From contig NZ_CALPBZ010000001.1 of the NCBI RefSeq assembly GCF_943181415.1, positions 1 to 64,000 of the forward strand: a DNA stretch of 64,000 nt, in the 5' to 3' direction. Source of the DNA: Microbacterium sp. Marseille-Q6648 (GTDB lineage: Bacteria; Actinomycetota; Actinomycetes; Actinomycetales; Microbacteriaceae). Positions within the stretch are counted from its first letter, which is position 1. The number at the start of each line of letters is the position of its first letter. Shown piece after piece: positions 27,119 through 35,496 of the stretch. The position numbers and the translations under genes were made by a program. The notes beneath the pieces were generated by a model that worked only from the letters and a program-made list of their open reading frames with translations, made no database searches and was not told the DNA's origin.

Positions 27119-28591
27119 ATGGCTCCGGACGCAACGAAGCGCACCCGCACCGAGACCGACTCCCTCGGCTCGCTCGAGATCCCCGCAGATGCCTACTGGG
27201 GCATCCACACCGCCCGCGCGCTGGAGAACTTCCCCATCTCCAAACGCCCGATCTCGGTGTACCGCGATCTCGTGCGGGCGCTCGCGATGGTCAAGCAGGC
27301 CGCCGCACGGGCCAACGCCGAGATCGGGGTGCTGGACGCCGAGCGCGCCGACCTGATCGATCGCGCGTCGCAGCTGGTGATCGACGGACGCTTCCACGAT
27401 CAGTTCGTCGTCGGCGTCATCCAGGGCGGTGCGGGGACGTCCACCAACATGAACGCGAACGAGGTCATCACCAACGTCGCACTCGAGCTCGCCGGCCGTG
27501 AGAAAGGCGACTACGCCTTCCTTTCGCCGATCGACCACACCAACCGCAGCCAGTCCACCAACGACGTGTATCCGACCGCCATCAAGGTGGGGCTGAGCCT
27601 CGATCTGCAGACGCTCCTCGAAGAGCTGGATCTGCTGCGCCAGGCGTTCCTCGCCAAGGCCGTCGAGTTCCACGACATCCTGAAGGTGGGGCGCACCCAG
27701 CTGCAGGACGCCGTGCCGATGACCCTCGGACAGGAGTTCCACGGGTTCGCCTCGACCCTCGGCTACGACCACGAGCGCCTGACCGAGAACGCGTACCTCC
27801 TGTTCGAGGTCAACATGGGCGCCACCGCGATCGGCACCGGGATCACCACCCATCCCGCCTACTCCGAAGCCGTCGTCCGGCACCTCCGCGAGATCACCGG
27901 CCTCGACCTGGCGCTGGCCAGCGACCTGGTGGAGTCCACGAGCGACACCGGCTCGTTCATGTCGTTCTCGTCGTCGCTCAAGCGCAACGCCGTCAAGCTG
28001 TCGAAGATCTGCAACGATCTGCGTCTGCTGTCATCGGGTCCGCAGGCCGGATTCGGCGAGATCAACCTGCCCGCACGGCAGGCCGGCTCGAGCATCATGC
28101 CGGGCAAGGTGAACCCGGTGATACCCGAGGTCGTGAACCAGATCGCGTTCGCCGTGGCGGGAGCCGACACGACCGTCACGATGGCGGTCGAAGGCGGTCA
28201 ATTGCAGCTGAACGCCTTCGAGCCCGTGATCGCGCACTCGATCTTCCAGTCCATCACGTGGATGCGCCGCGGAATGCACACGCTGCGAGTGAACTGCGTC
28301 GAGGGGATCACCGCCAATCGTGAGCGGCTCGGCGCGATGGTGGGTTCGTCGGTGGGCGTCGTCACCGCCCTAACCCCCTTCATCGGCTATGCCGCGTCGG
28401 CCGCGCTGGCCAAGACCGCGCTGCTGACGAACAAGAACGTGGCCGACCTCGTGGTGGAGGCCGGGCTGATGTCGCGCGAAGAGGTGACCAAGCAGCTCTC
28501 GCCGGCGCGGCTGTCGGGGCTCGAGACGGCGACCGCGGCGATCCCGATCGTCCAGGCGGCGGAAGACGTCGTCGCGGCGACCCGCGACTGA
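27119..28591 (+). CDS. aspA: Aspartate ammonia-lyase
   Basis: Aspartase deaminates L-aspartate to fumarate, feeding the TCA cycle. The 490-residue protein belongs to the fumarase/aspartase superfamily, with conserved regions GGAGTSTNMNANEV, NRSQSTNDVYPTA and the mobile-loop signature GSSIMPGKVNPV containing the catalytic Ser. Other superfamily members (class II fumarase) differ in the N-terminal RTETDSLG and in the sequence around TNRSQSTND, so aspartase is preferred. A -10 and a short leader lie upstream. Confidence 0.93.
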   Translation: MAPDATKRTRTETDSLGSLEIPADAYWGIHTARALENFPISKRPISVYRDLVRALAMVKQAAARANAEIGVLDAERADLIDRASQLVIDGRFHDQFVVGVIQGGAGTSTNMNANEVITNVALELAGREKGDYAFLSPIDHTNRSQSTNDVYPTAIKVGLSLDLQTLLEELDLLRQAFLAKAVEFHDILKVGRTQLQDAVPMTLGQEFHGFASTLGYDHERLTENAYLLFEVNMGATAIGTGITTHPAYSEAVVRHLREITGLDLALASDLVESTSDTGSFMSFSSSLKRNAVKLSKICNDLRLLSSGPQAGFGEINLPARQAGSSIMPGKVNPVIPEVVNQIAFAVAGADTTVTMAVEGGQLQLNAFEPVIAHSIFQSITWMRRGMHTLRVNCVEGITANRERLGAMVGSSVGVVTALTPFIGYAASAALAKTALLTNKNVADLVVEAGLMSREEVTKQLSPARLSGLETATAAIPIVQAAEDVVAATRD

Positions 28592-28691
28592 CCGGGCGGA
28601 CGGCTCAGTTGCGTGCGCGTCGCTGCGGGTGGCGACCGGCGGCGCTCGATAGGTTCGAGCCGTCCCACGATCGACCACAGGAGAGGCCGAC

Positions 28692-29084
28692 ATGACAGAC
28701 CCCAACACCCCCGCCGGGCCGCCGACGCCGCCGCCCGCCTACAACCCCGCCCCGCCGGCCGCCTACGACGCGCCCGCCGGAGGCCCCGTTCCCGGCAAGA
28801 CCCTCGGCATCGTCGCATTCGTGCTGTCGTTCTTCGCGCAGCTGATCGCGCTGATCCTCGGCATCGTGGCGCTCGTGCAGAGCAAGAAGGCCGGCGTCAA
28901 GAACGGCTGGGCGGTGGCCGCCATCATCATCAGCTCGGTTCTGATGGTCATCGGCATCATCGTCGCCATCGTCGTGCTCGCGATCGTGGTTCCGGCCGCG
29001 AACGAGGAGATCGCGCGGCTGTGCTCCGAGCTCGGCTCGGGCGTCCACACCCTCGACAACGGGACGACGTTCTCGTGCCCGTGA
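28692..29084 (+). CDS. Small DUF4190-like membrane protein
   Basis: The 130-residue protein starts with a Pro/Ala-rich cytosolic tail (about 35 residues) and has two membrane helices separated by the basic loop QSKKAGVKNGWAVA. This KTLGIVAFVLSFF...LGIVALVQSKKAG...GWAVAAI pattern is typical of the DUF4190 family. A short C-terminal extracellular segment has two Cys (LCSEL, FSCP). AGGAGAGG precedes the ATG, with TAGGTT near 28650 as -10. The function of the family is unknown. Confidence 0.85.
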   Translation: MTDPNTPAGPPTPPPAYNPAPPAAYDAPAGGPVPGKTLGIVAFVLSFFAQLIALILGIVALVQSKKAGVKNGWAVAAIIISSVLMVIGIIVAIVVLAIVVPAANEEIARLCSELGSGVHTLDNGTTFSCP

Positions 29085-29097
29085 CGGTCATCCGTTG

Positions 29098-29136
29098 AGA
29101 AGGGCGCGCACCGTGAGGTGCGCGCCCTTCTTCGTT
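29098..29136 (+). terminator. Rho-independent terminator after the DUF4190-like gene
   Basis: A 14-15-bp perfect stem (GAAGGGCGCGCACC, GTGA loop, complement) is followed by TTCGTT. It separates this gene from the convergent FAH-family gene. Confidence 0.85.
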
Positions 29137-29171
29137 CCAGCGCTGGTTCCGGCGCTGAGCGGCGCGCCGGC

Positions 29172-30038
29172 TCAGTCGAGGATGCGGCAGTGCGTGGTCA
29201 GCTCGCCGATCCCGTCGATGCCCACGGTGACGGTCGACCGGTCGCGCAGGAACACCTGCGGGTCACGGGAGTAGCCGGCGCCGCCCGGACTCCCGGTGGA
29301 AATGAGGGTGCCCGGCAGCAGAGTCGCCGATCGTGACAGGTGCGAGATGAGCGTCGACACCGGGCGCACCATCTGAGCGGTCGAGGCGTCCTGCAGCGTC
29401 CGTCCGTCCAGGACCGTCCAGATATGCAGGTCCTGCGGATCGGCCACCTCGTCGGCGGTGACGACGAACGGGCCCGTGGGGGTGAACCCGTCGAACGACT
29501 TGCAGCGCGACCACTGCGCCTCGGAGTACTGGATGTCACGGGCGGTGATGTCGTTGACGACGGTGTAGCCCCAGACATGGTCCAGGGCCTCCTCGGGGGC
29601 GACGTCCTTCGCGGCGCGGCCGATGATCACCCCGAGCTCGGCCTCGTAGTCCACCGACTCGCTGAGGCTTCGCGGCCACGTGGTGGTGGCGTCGTGGCCG
29701 GTGAGGGAATTGGGCCACAGGACGAACACGGTGGGGGTGCTGTCGGTCTTGAGACCCAGCTCGCTCGAATGCGCGGCGTAGTTCAGGCCGATCGCGAGGA
29801 TCACCGGCGGGGTGAGCAGCGCCGACGCGAACCTCTGCCCGGCCAGCGGATGCCGCCGCGCCCCGTTCCCGGCGGCGTCGCGCACGCGGGCAAGCAGGTC
29901 GTCGCCGCCCGCGATGAGCTCTTCCAGGCGGCGGGGTGCCCCGTCGAAGAGTTCATCGACCAGCACGATGTCGTCGTCGTCCACCACCGCCAGTCGAGGG
30001 TCGGAGGCACCCTGCGGAAGAACGTGGGCGAAGCGCAT
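29172..30038 (-). CDS. Fumarylacetoacetate hydrolase family protein
   Basis: The 288-residue protein has a short N-terminal domain and an FAH catalytic domain. LAIGLNYAAHSSELG, the metal-binding DYEAELGVIIG (Glu residues), GYTVVNDITARDIQ and KSFDGFTPTGPFVVTADEV are family hallmarks, and ISTGSPGGAGYSRDP closes the active site. Members hydrolyse or decarboxylate beta-diketo acids in aromatic or sugar catabolism; the substrate is unclear. The second Met codon (30038) is preferred because TAGCGT lies 6 nt upstream. Confidence 0.92.
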   Translation of the reverse strand: MRFAHVLPQGASDPRLAVVDDDDIVLVDELFDGAPRRLEELIAGGDDLLARVRDAAGNGARRHPLAGQRFASALLTPPVILAIGLNYAAHSSELGLKTDSTPTVFVLWPNSLTGHDATTTWPRSLSESVDYEAELGVIIGRAAKDVAPEEALDHVWGYTVVNDITARDIQYSEAQWSRCKSFDGFTPTGPFVVTADEVADPQDLHIWTVLDGRTLQDASTAQMVRPVSTLISHLSRSATLLPGTLISTGSPGGAGYSRDPQVFLRDRSTVTVGIDGIGELTTHCRILD

Positions 30039-30044
30039 CACTCC

Positions 30045-30096
30045 ACGCTACCGGGGCGAGGCGCGCCGGGCCGCGCGTGTTGCGCACCCATAGGCT
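30045..30096. promoter_or_regulatory. Divergent leaderless promoters
   Basis: TAGCGT on the minus strand (30050-30045) serves the FAH-family gene and TAGGCT on the plus strand (30091-30096) serves prsW. Each lies 6 nt from its ATG. Confidence 0.6.
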
Positions 30097-30102
30097 GACT
30101 TC

Positions 30103-31335
30103 ATGACGAATCCCGACGCCGCGGGCAGGTCGCGCCCGTCGCTCGTTCCACCCGCCTTCCCGTCGCCTCTCGCGCAGAACGGGCCCGGCCACGGTGCCTC
30201 GATCGCGCCGCCTGCCCCCGCCACGCCCCACGTCACCGTACCCGGGGGTGCGGCGCCGGCCCGCGCAGGACGGGCGGCGCCGATCTGGCTGTTCGGGCTG
30301 CTGCTGCTCCTGCTGGTCGGCCTGGTCGCCTACTTCCTCAACGCCATTGGCCCCGGAGCCTCCATCGTCGGGATGATCCTCGCGCTGCTCCCGCTGGCGG
30401 GCGTCGTCCTGGCGATCCGCATCATCGATCGCTGGGAGCCCGAGCCGCGTGGCCTGCTCATCTTCGCCGTGGCCTGGGGCGCGATCGCCGCGGTCGGCAT
30501 CGCCCTGGGGGTCGACCTCCTTCTGGCTGTCGTCTTCGGTGCGCAGTCGTCGCCGGCCGCCGACGCCCTGTCGGCCGTGGTCCAGGCGCCGATCGTCGAA
30601 GAGGTCGCCAAGGGGCTCGGCGTCTACATCATCTTCATGTCGGCGCGTCGTGCGTTCGACGGGCCGGTCGACGGCGTGGTCTACGGGGCACTCGTCGGCG
30701 CCGGGTTCGCGTTCACCGAGAACATCCAGTACTTCGCGATCAGCTTCATCGAGGGCGGGGTCGCGGACGCCTCCGCCACCTTCTTCGTCCGCGGCATCCT
30801 CTCGCCGTTCGCCCACGTGATGTTCACCAGCATCATCGGCTTCGCTCTCGGCCTCGCCGCCCGCCGGGGAGCGACCCCCGCGCAGGCGTTCGGACCGTGG
30901 CTGGCGGGCCTCGCGGGCGCCATCGCGCTGCACGCGTTCTGGAACGGCTCCGCGGTGTTCGGTGACTTCTTCGCTCTCTACCTCATGCTGCAGGTGCCGC
31001 TGTTCGTCCTGTTCATCCTCGGGATCCTGGCACTGCGGCGTGAGGAGTCCCGGCTCACGCGCTCCCGCCTGGGCGAATACGCGGCGGCGGGCTGGTTCAC
31101 CCCGCAGGAGGTGGACATGCTCGCCACCGGCGCAGGCCGTCGCTCGGCCCTGGCATGGGCGCGCACCCTGCGCGGCGATCGGCGACCCCTGATGCGCGAG
31201 TTCATCGCCGACGCCACCGCCCTGGCCGCGGCACGGCAGCGAGCGATCAGCGGCCGCGACCCCCACGCCGCACACGAGGAAGCAGCGCTGCTGACGCGGA
31301 CGGCCGCTGCCCGGCAGCAGCTGTTCGCTCCGTGA
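30103..31335 (+). CDS. prsW: PrsW family intramembrane metalloprotease
   Basis: PrsW proteases act in or near the membrane, for example on anti-sigma factors in Bacillus. The 410-residue protein has a disordered Pro-rich head (to ~55), eight or so membrane helices and the family motifs PIVEEVAKGLGVY (EExxK), GFAFTENIQYF, SPFAHVMFT and HAFWNGSA. A soluble C-terminal tail of ~100 residues follows the last helix. The start follows a leaderless -10. The substrate is unknown; no sigma/anti-sigma pair is in the window. Confidence 0.92.
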   Translation: MTNPDAAGRSRPSLVPPAFPSPLAQNGPGHGASIAPPAPATPHVTVPGGAAPARAGRAAPIWLFGLLLLLLVGLVAYFLNAIGPGASIVGMILALLPLAGVVLAIRIIDRWEPEPRGLLIFAVAWGAIAAVGIALGVDLLLAVVFGAQSSPAADALSAVVQAPIVEEVAKGLGVYIIFMSARRAFDGPVDGVVYGALVGAGFAFTENIQYFAISFIEGGVADASATFFVRGILSPFAHVMFTSIIGFALGLAARRGATPAQAFGPWLAGLAGAIALHAFWNGSAVFGDFFALYLMLQVPLFVLFILGILALRREESRLTRSRLGEYAAAGWFTPQEVDMLATGAGRRSALAWARTLRGDRRPLMREFIADATALAAARQRAISGRDPHAAHEEAALLTRTAAARQQLFAP

Positions 31336-31344
31336 GCGGGGCCC

Positions 31345-31374
31345 TTGACACCTCGGGGGCGGCCTGGGCATGCT
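31345..31374 (+). promoter_or_regulatory. Promoter ahead of the FKBP leader
   Basis: TTGACA at 31345-31350 and CATGCT at 31369-31374 with an 18-nt spacer place a transcript start at about 31381, just before the stem-loop at 31387. Confidence 0.5.
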
Positions 31375-31380
31375 TGTCGT

Positions 31381-31477
31381 AGACCAACTCAGCGCTCGGG
31401 AGACCTGCAGGCAACGCCGCGGCACCGGGCGCTGAGTCTTGGATGCCCCGCCGTGCGGGACGTGCTTGGATGGACGC
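31381..31477 (+). ncRNA. Structured leader or small RNA of unknown class upstream of the FKBP gene
   Basis: ACTCAGCGCTCGG (31387-31399) pairs with CCGGGCGCTGAGT (31425-31437) over 13 bp with one G-T wobble. The 25-nt loop contains the palindromes CCTGCAGG and GCCGCGGC. A smaller CCCGC-CGT-GCGGG hairpin follows at about 31447-31459, and CTTGGATG is repeated on both sides of it. It matches no riboswitch I know and lacks a terminal T-run, so it is not a normal terminator. An independent sRNA or a cis-regulatory leader are both possible. Confidence 0.45.
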
Positions 31478-31843
31478 ATGAGTGACAACACCAAGCCCGA
31501 GATCGACGCCCCCACCGGCCCCGCGCCGTCGGAGCTCGTCGTCCGCGACATCACCGTCGGAGACGGCGCCGAGGCCAAGGCCGGCGACACCGTGACGGTC
31601 CACTACGTCGGCGTCGAGTACACGTCCGGCGAGGAGTTCGACTCCTCGTGGAACCGTGGCGAGAGCATCCAGTTCCCCTTGCGCGGCCTCATCCAGGGAT
31701 GGCAGGACGGCATTCCCGGCATGAAGGTCGGCGGCCGTCGCGAACTGGTCATCCCGCCGCACCTGGCCTACGGTCCCGCGGGCGGCCACTTCCTCGGCGG
31801 CAAGACCCTGATCTTCATCATCGACCTCCTCGCCGTCGGCTGA
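31478..31843 (+). CDS. FKBP-type peptidyl-prolyl cis-trans isomerase
   Basis: The 121-residue protein is a single FKBP domain: GDTVTVHYVGVEYTSGEEFDSSWNRGESIQFPL, then LIQGWQDGIPGMKVGGRRELVIPPHLAYG and TLIFIIDLLAV. The Asp, Phe, Trp and Tyr of the FK506-binding pocket are conserved. There is no signal peptide, so it acts in the cytosol as a folding catalyst. TTGGAT (31466-31471) lies 6 nt before the ATG and may serve as a second, leaderless promoter in addition to the one at 31345. Confidence 0.95.
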   Translation: MSDNTKPEIDAPTGPAPSELVVRDITVGDGAEAKAGDTVTVHYVGVEYTSGEEFDSSWNRGESIQFPLRGLIQGWQDGIPGMKVGGRRELVIPPHLAYGPAGGHFLGGKTLIFIIDLLAVG

Positions 31844-31859
31844 CGAGCACAGACGTCGC

Positions 31860-31909
31860 GAACGGATGCCGCCCCCGCACGCCGGGGGCGGCATCCGTTC
31901 CTCTTTTTT
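31860..31909 (+). terminator. Strong rho-independent terminator after the FKBP gene
   Basis: An 18-bp perfect stem (GAACGGATGCCGCCCCCG and complement) with a 5-nt loop is followed by TCTTTTTT. It is the clearest intrinsic terminator in the window. Confidence 0.95.
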
Positions 31910-31928
31910 ACATTCATGGGAATAGACT
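31909..31928 (+). promoter_or_regulatory. YceI promoter with shared operator-like box
   Basis: TACATTCATGGGAATAGA (31909-31926) overlaps the -10 TAGACT (31923-31928) and contains ATTC-N4-GAAT. A related box occurs at 36748-36765 before the flavin monooxygenase gene. Confidence 0.5.
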
Positions 31929-31994
31929 TCCTCGGGCTGCGTTGACACCCCTCGTACCCGTCGCGCTGCGACCACACCGACACGAAGGACGACC

Positions 31995-32555
31995 ATGACC
32001 GACACGACCACGATCGACGTTCCCGGCTACAAGGCGGGCACCTGGGTGCTCGACCCCTCGCACAGCGAGGTGACCTTCAGCGTCCGGCACATGATGATCT
32101 CGAAGGTGCGCGGCACCTTCGGCGTCAAGAGCGCCACCATCATCGCCCCCGAGAACCCGCTCGAGGCCAAGGTCGAGGCGAACGTCGACGTCGCCTCGGT
32201 CGACACCAAGGACGAGGGTCGCGACAACCACCTGCGTTCCGGCGACTTCTTCGACGCCGAGAACCACCCGACGATGACGTTCGTCTCGACGGGCGCGCGC
32301 GTGGCGGACGGGGACTTCCTCGTCGACGGCGACCTCACGATCCGCGGGATCACCAAGCCCGTCACCTTCGAGGTCGAGTTCGGCGGCTTCGGCACCGACC
32401 CGTGGGGCAACTACAAGGCCGGCGCGACGGCCAAGACGGTCGTCAACCGCGAGGACTTCGGACTGACGTGGAACGCCGCGCTCGAGACCGGCGGCGTGCT
32501 CGTCGGCAAGGACGTCACCATCACGCTCGACCTGCAGGGCGCCCTGCAGGCCTGA
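31995..32555 (+). CDS. YceI family protein
   Basis: The 186-residue protein is a YceI lipocalin-like barrel: GTWVLDPSHSEVTFSVRHMMISKVRGTF, then DNHLRSGDFFDAENHPTMTFVST and GDLTIRGITKPVTFEVEF. There is no signal peptide, unlike the periplasmic proteobacterial forms. Family members bind polyisoprenoid lipids; the role in Gram-positives is unknown. The promoter box shared with the LLM/FMN reductase genes suggests common redox- or stress-linked control (inference). Confidence 0.92.
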   Translation: MTDTTTIDVPGYKAGTWVLDPSHSEVTFSVRHMMISKVRGTFGVKSATIIAPENPLEAKVEANVDVASVDTKDEGRDNHLRSGDFFDAENHPTMTFVSTGARVADGDFLVDGDLTIRGITKPVTFEVEFGGFGTDPWGNYKAGATAKTVVNREDFGLTWNAALETGGVLVGKDVTITLDLQGALQA

Positions 32556-32563
32556 GTCATCCC

Positions 32564-32609
32564 GAAGGCGGATGCCGCCCGGCCGTGTGCCGGACCGGCA
32601 TCCGCCTTC
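32564..32609. terminator. Bidirectional terminator between YceI and EamA genes
   Basis: GAAGGCGGATGCCG pairs with CGGCATCCGCCTTC over 14 bp between two convergent genes. Like other hairpins here it contains GGATGCC. Confidence 0.75.
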
Positions 32610-32610
32610 G

Positions 32611-33552
32611 TCATGTCCGGGGCGATCGGCGCCGACGCAGGCGGTTCTGCGCCAGCAGGATCCCGATCAGCACCACCAGCCCGCCGACGGGCTCGTTCCA
32701 GCTCAGCGTCTCGCCGAGCACGAGCGCTCCGAGCGCCACGCCCACCAGCGGGGTCAGGTACGTCACCGTCGAGGCGCGCGTCGGTCCCCACGCGCGCACG
32801 GTGTTCTGGTTCCAGATGTACGCCACTCCGGTGCCGAGGCAGCCGAGCAGCAGCACCGCGGCCACGATCCACGGATCCAGCCGCACCGGCTGGAGCGCGA
32901 TCGCCGGGGCGAGGAGGGTCATGATGGCCGCGGCGATCCCGATGTTGAGGAACGAGAACATCGTGGCGCTCATGCCCGTGTCCGCCACGAAACGGCGCAT
33001 GTAGGCGAGGCTGAAGCCGTAGCACGCCGTCGCTCCGAGGATGGCGATCTGGGCGACGACGCCCTCGCTCAGGTCGAGCCCGGCCCACGGGCCGATGATC
33101 ACGATCACCCCGGCGATGCCCAGCACGATGCCTCCGAGTTGGCCGGCACGGAGACGCTCGACCCGCAGGACCAGCCCGGCCATGACGGCGGTCATGAGGG
33201 GCGTCGTGGCGTTGTAGATGCTCGCCAGACCCGACGTGACGTACTGCTGCGCCCAGGAGAAGAGCAGGAACGGCACGACGCAGAAGGTCACCGCGAGCAC
33301 GGTCATGTGGCCCCAGACGCGTCCCGAGCGGGGGAGTGCCTCGCGCCGCAGGAGGACGAAGACCGCGAGCGCGAGCGCGCCCAGCGCCAGACGCGACCAT
33401 GCGACCTGCGCGGGGGCGAGACCCGTGAGCGCGACCTTCATGAACAGGAAGCTGGATCCCCACACGATCCCGGCCAGGGCGAACTGCACGGCGACCCAGG
33501 GGGTCGAGGGAGGGCTCGCCGACGCCACGACGGGGGGCGTGGAGATGGTCAC
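32611..33552 (-). CDS. EamA/DMT-superfamily transporter
   Basis: The 313-residue protein has ten membrane helices in two EamA repeats (WGSSFLFMKVALTGLAPAQVAWSR at the start; TYLTPLVGVALGALVLGETLSW in the second repeat). Members export amino acids, metabolites or drugs; the substrate is not readable. The GTG at 33552 has TAGAGT 6 nt upstream, another leaderless arrangement. It is convergent with the YceI gene. Confidence 0.92.
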   Translation of the reverse strand: MTISTPPVVASASPPSTPWVAVQFALAGIVWGSSFLFMKVALTGLAPAQVAWSRLALGALALAVFVLLRREALPRSGRVWGHMTVLAVTFCVVPFLLFSWAQQYVTSGLASIYNATTPLMTAVMAGLVLRVERLRAGQLGGIVLGIAGVIVIIGPWAGLDLSEGVVAQIAILGATACYGFSLAYMRRFVADTGMSATMFSFLNIGIAAAIMTLLAPAIALQPVRLDPWIVAAVLLLGCLGTGVAYIWNQNTVRAWGPTRASTVTYLTPLVGVALGALVLGETLSWNEPVGGLVVLIGILLAQNRLRRRRSPRT

Positions 33553-33635
33553 GCGAGGACTCTAGTCCCGGGCGGCGACCTCGCACCGGGCATCGGAACG
33601 CGACGTCCGAAATCCGTCCATCGGCGACGGTCCGG

Positions 33636-34970
33636 CTACGGTGACGGGTGGTCGGCGTCGTACGCGCGGAAGCGGGGGCTCGCCCGCACCAGCAGCGCCA
33701 CGATCGCGATGATCGCCATGCCGCCCAGCAGGGGCGGGAACCACAGCGCCGTGAAGGTGGCCAGCGTCCCCGCGTACAGGGCGCCCACCCGGGGACCTCC
33801 GGCGACCACGACGATGAAGACCCCCTGCAGCCGGCCCCGGATCGCGTCCGGCACGGCCGCCTGGACCATGGTGTTGCGGAAGATCGAGCTGACGTTGTCG
33901 GCCGCGCCGGCGATCGCCATGGCCACGCACGCGGCGGCGATCAGCACGAGGTTGGGGGAGTCCGCGTCGACGATCGCGGGGGCGAACCAGCCCAGGGCCC
34001 CGGCGGCCAGCACGATGCCGAGCAGTCCGATGGCACCGCCGTAGACGAGGATCGCCCGCTCGATCCCGAGGCCCTGCCGACGGACGCGGCCCACCGGCCC
34101 CGAGAACAGGCTCGACAGCAGGGCCCCGGCGGCGATCGCAGCCGTCAGCGCGCCCGTGGTGATGGGGCCGCCGCCCAGCAGGACGGCGCCGATCGCGGGG
34201 AACAGGGCGAGCGGCTGCCCGAAGGTCATGGCGATGATGTCGAGCCCGAACTGCAGCCGGATGTTGGGAGCGCGTCGCAGGAAGCGCCAGCCGTCGCGCA
34301 GCGACTCCCATCCGGGCCGCACGACCGTGCCCTCGGGGCGCAGCGCGGGCAGCGTCCACAATCCGAGGAACATCGCCGACATCAGCACCACGTCGAGGGT
34401 GTAGGTCCACGCATACCCGGTGAAGGCGACGAGGACGCCCGCGAGTGCGGGCCCCACCATGACCATGATCCCCACGGTGATCCCGTTGAGGGCGGATGCC
34501 GCAGGCAGCAGTTCGCGAGGAATCAGGCGCGGGACGATGGCCTGCCGGGTGGCCATGACGATCGAGTTCGCGGCGGCGTTGACGACGCTCAGGGCGTACA
34601 GCCAGCCCACCGTCTCCCCCTGGGTCCAGGCGAGGACGGCGAGCAGGACCGTCGATCCGAAGGTGATGGCCGCAGCCACGAGCGCGACGATCCGCCGATC
34701 GAACGCATCCGCCAGCATGCCCCCGTAGATGCCGGCGACCACCATGGGCAGCAGGCCGGCGACCGCGATCATCGCCACGGCGAAGGTCGACCCGGTCAGA
34801 TCGTACACGTGCAGCATCACCGCGACGATCGTGAGCTGGCCGCCGAGCCCGGCCAGCGTCGAGCCGATCCACATGCGGGTGAAGGCGGGGCTGGCCGCGA
34901 ACGGGCGCAGATCGATCAGGTGGTCTCGGCGCAGACGCGGGAGCCGGGTCGTTCCGGCCGACCGCGTCAC
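33636..34970 (-). CDS. MFS transporter (12-helix, MFS_3-like)
   Basis: The 444-residue protein has 12 predicted helices. The loop motif [15 protein letters not shown] after helix 2 is the MFS motif A, and the sequence [32 protein letters not shown] is typical of the MFS_3/enterobactin-exporter-like group (tetracycline or macrolide-like efflux). The GTG start is preceded by a GGTGGA ribosome-binding site; TAGGGT (~35009-35004) is the -10. The substrate is unknown. Confidence 0.9.
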   Translation of the reverse strand: MTRSAGTTRLPRLRRDHLIDLRPFAASPAFTRMWIGSTLAGLGGQLTIVAVMLHVYDLTGSTFAVAMIAVAGLLPMVVAGIYGGMLADAFDRRIVALVAAAITFGSTVLLAVLAWTQGETVGWLYALSVVNAAANSIVMATRQAIVPRLIPRELLPAASALNGITVGIMVMVGPALAGVLVAFTGYAWTYTLDVVLMSAMFLGLWTLPALRPEGTVVRPGWESLRDGWRFLRRAPNIRLQFGLDIIAMTFGQPLALFPAIGAVLLGGGPITTGALTAAIAAGALLSSLFSGPVGRVRRQGLGIERAILVYGGAIGLLGIVLAAGALGWFAPAIVDADSPNLVLIAAACVAMAIAGAADNVSSIFRNTMVQAAVPDAIRGRLQGVFIVVVAGGPRVGALYAGTLATFTALWFPPLLGGMAIIAIVALLVRASPRFRAYDADHPSP

Positions 34971-35053
34971 CGGTCCACCGGGGCAGGGTGCGGCATCCTC
35001 CGACCCTATCGCCGGTCGGCGAGGGCGGATTCGTGCGGGCGCGGGGGGACTGG

Positions 35054-35150
35054 TAGACTCACCAGGTTGCCGTTCGATCGGCCGCGGATAAAGAGAGCTC
35101 GCGCATCAGGCGTCGGGCGCCGCGCAATGAGCAGAAAGGGGATCCCATCT
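35054..35150 (+). promoter_or_regulatory. rpsO promoter and leader
   Basis: TAGACT at 35054-35059 is the -10. The leader of about 85 nt ends with AAAGGGG at 35135-35141. It is long enough for S15 autoregulation, which is common at rpsO, but I cannot identify a specific S15-binding fold. Confidence 0.5.
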
Positions 35151-35420
35151 ATGCCACTCGAATCTGACGCTAAGAAGGCGATCATCGAAGAGTACGCGAC
35201 GCACCCCGGTGACACCGGATCCCCCGAGGTGCAGGTCGCGATGCTGACGCAGCGCATCAAGGACCTCACCGAGCACCTCAAGGAGCACAAGCACGATCAC
35301 CACTCGCGTCGTGGTCTGTTCTTGATGGTGGGTCAGCGCCGTCGTCTGCTCGGCTACCTCCAGGACATCGACATCGCGCGTTACCGCTCGCTGATCGAGC
35401 GTCTCGGGCTTCGCCGCTGA
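35151..35420 (+). CDS. rpsO: 30S ribosomal protein S15
   Basis: The 89-residue protein matches S15 throughout: [49 protein letters not shown], then [13 protein letters not shown] (here [14 protein letters not shown]) and [13 protein letters not shown]15 is a primary 16S-binding protein of the platform. Its usual neighbour pnp lies 7.5 kb downstream, so the classical rpsO-pnp pair is interrupted. Confidence 0.98.
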   Translation: MPLESDAKKAIIEEYATHPGDTGSPEVQVAMLTQRIKDLTEHLKEHKHDHHSRRGLFLMVGQRRRLLGYLQDIDIARYRSLIERLGLRR

Positions 35421-35453
35421 GGCATCGCGCCAGCGTTCAATCGCACTTCTTCC

Positions 35454-35484
35454 GAAGGCCGCCCCACGGTGTGGGGCGGCCTTC
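35454..35484. terminator. Bidirectional terminator after rpsO
   Basis: A 14-bp stem (GAAGGCCGCCCCAC and complement) with a 3-nt loop lies between the convergent rpsO and acyltransferase genes. Confidence 0.85.
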
Positions 35485-35496
35485 GTCGTCCGTTCG

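Noticed and set aside
31387-31437. Stem-loop as a rho-independent terminator of prsW
   Set aside because: The 25-nt loop and missing T-run are unlike the clear terminators at 29098 and 31860; it also follows a promoter.
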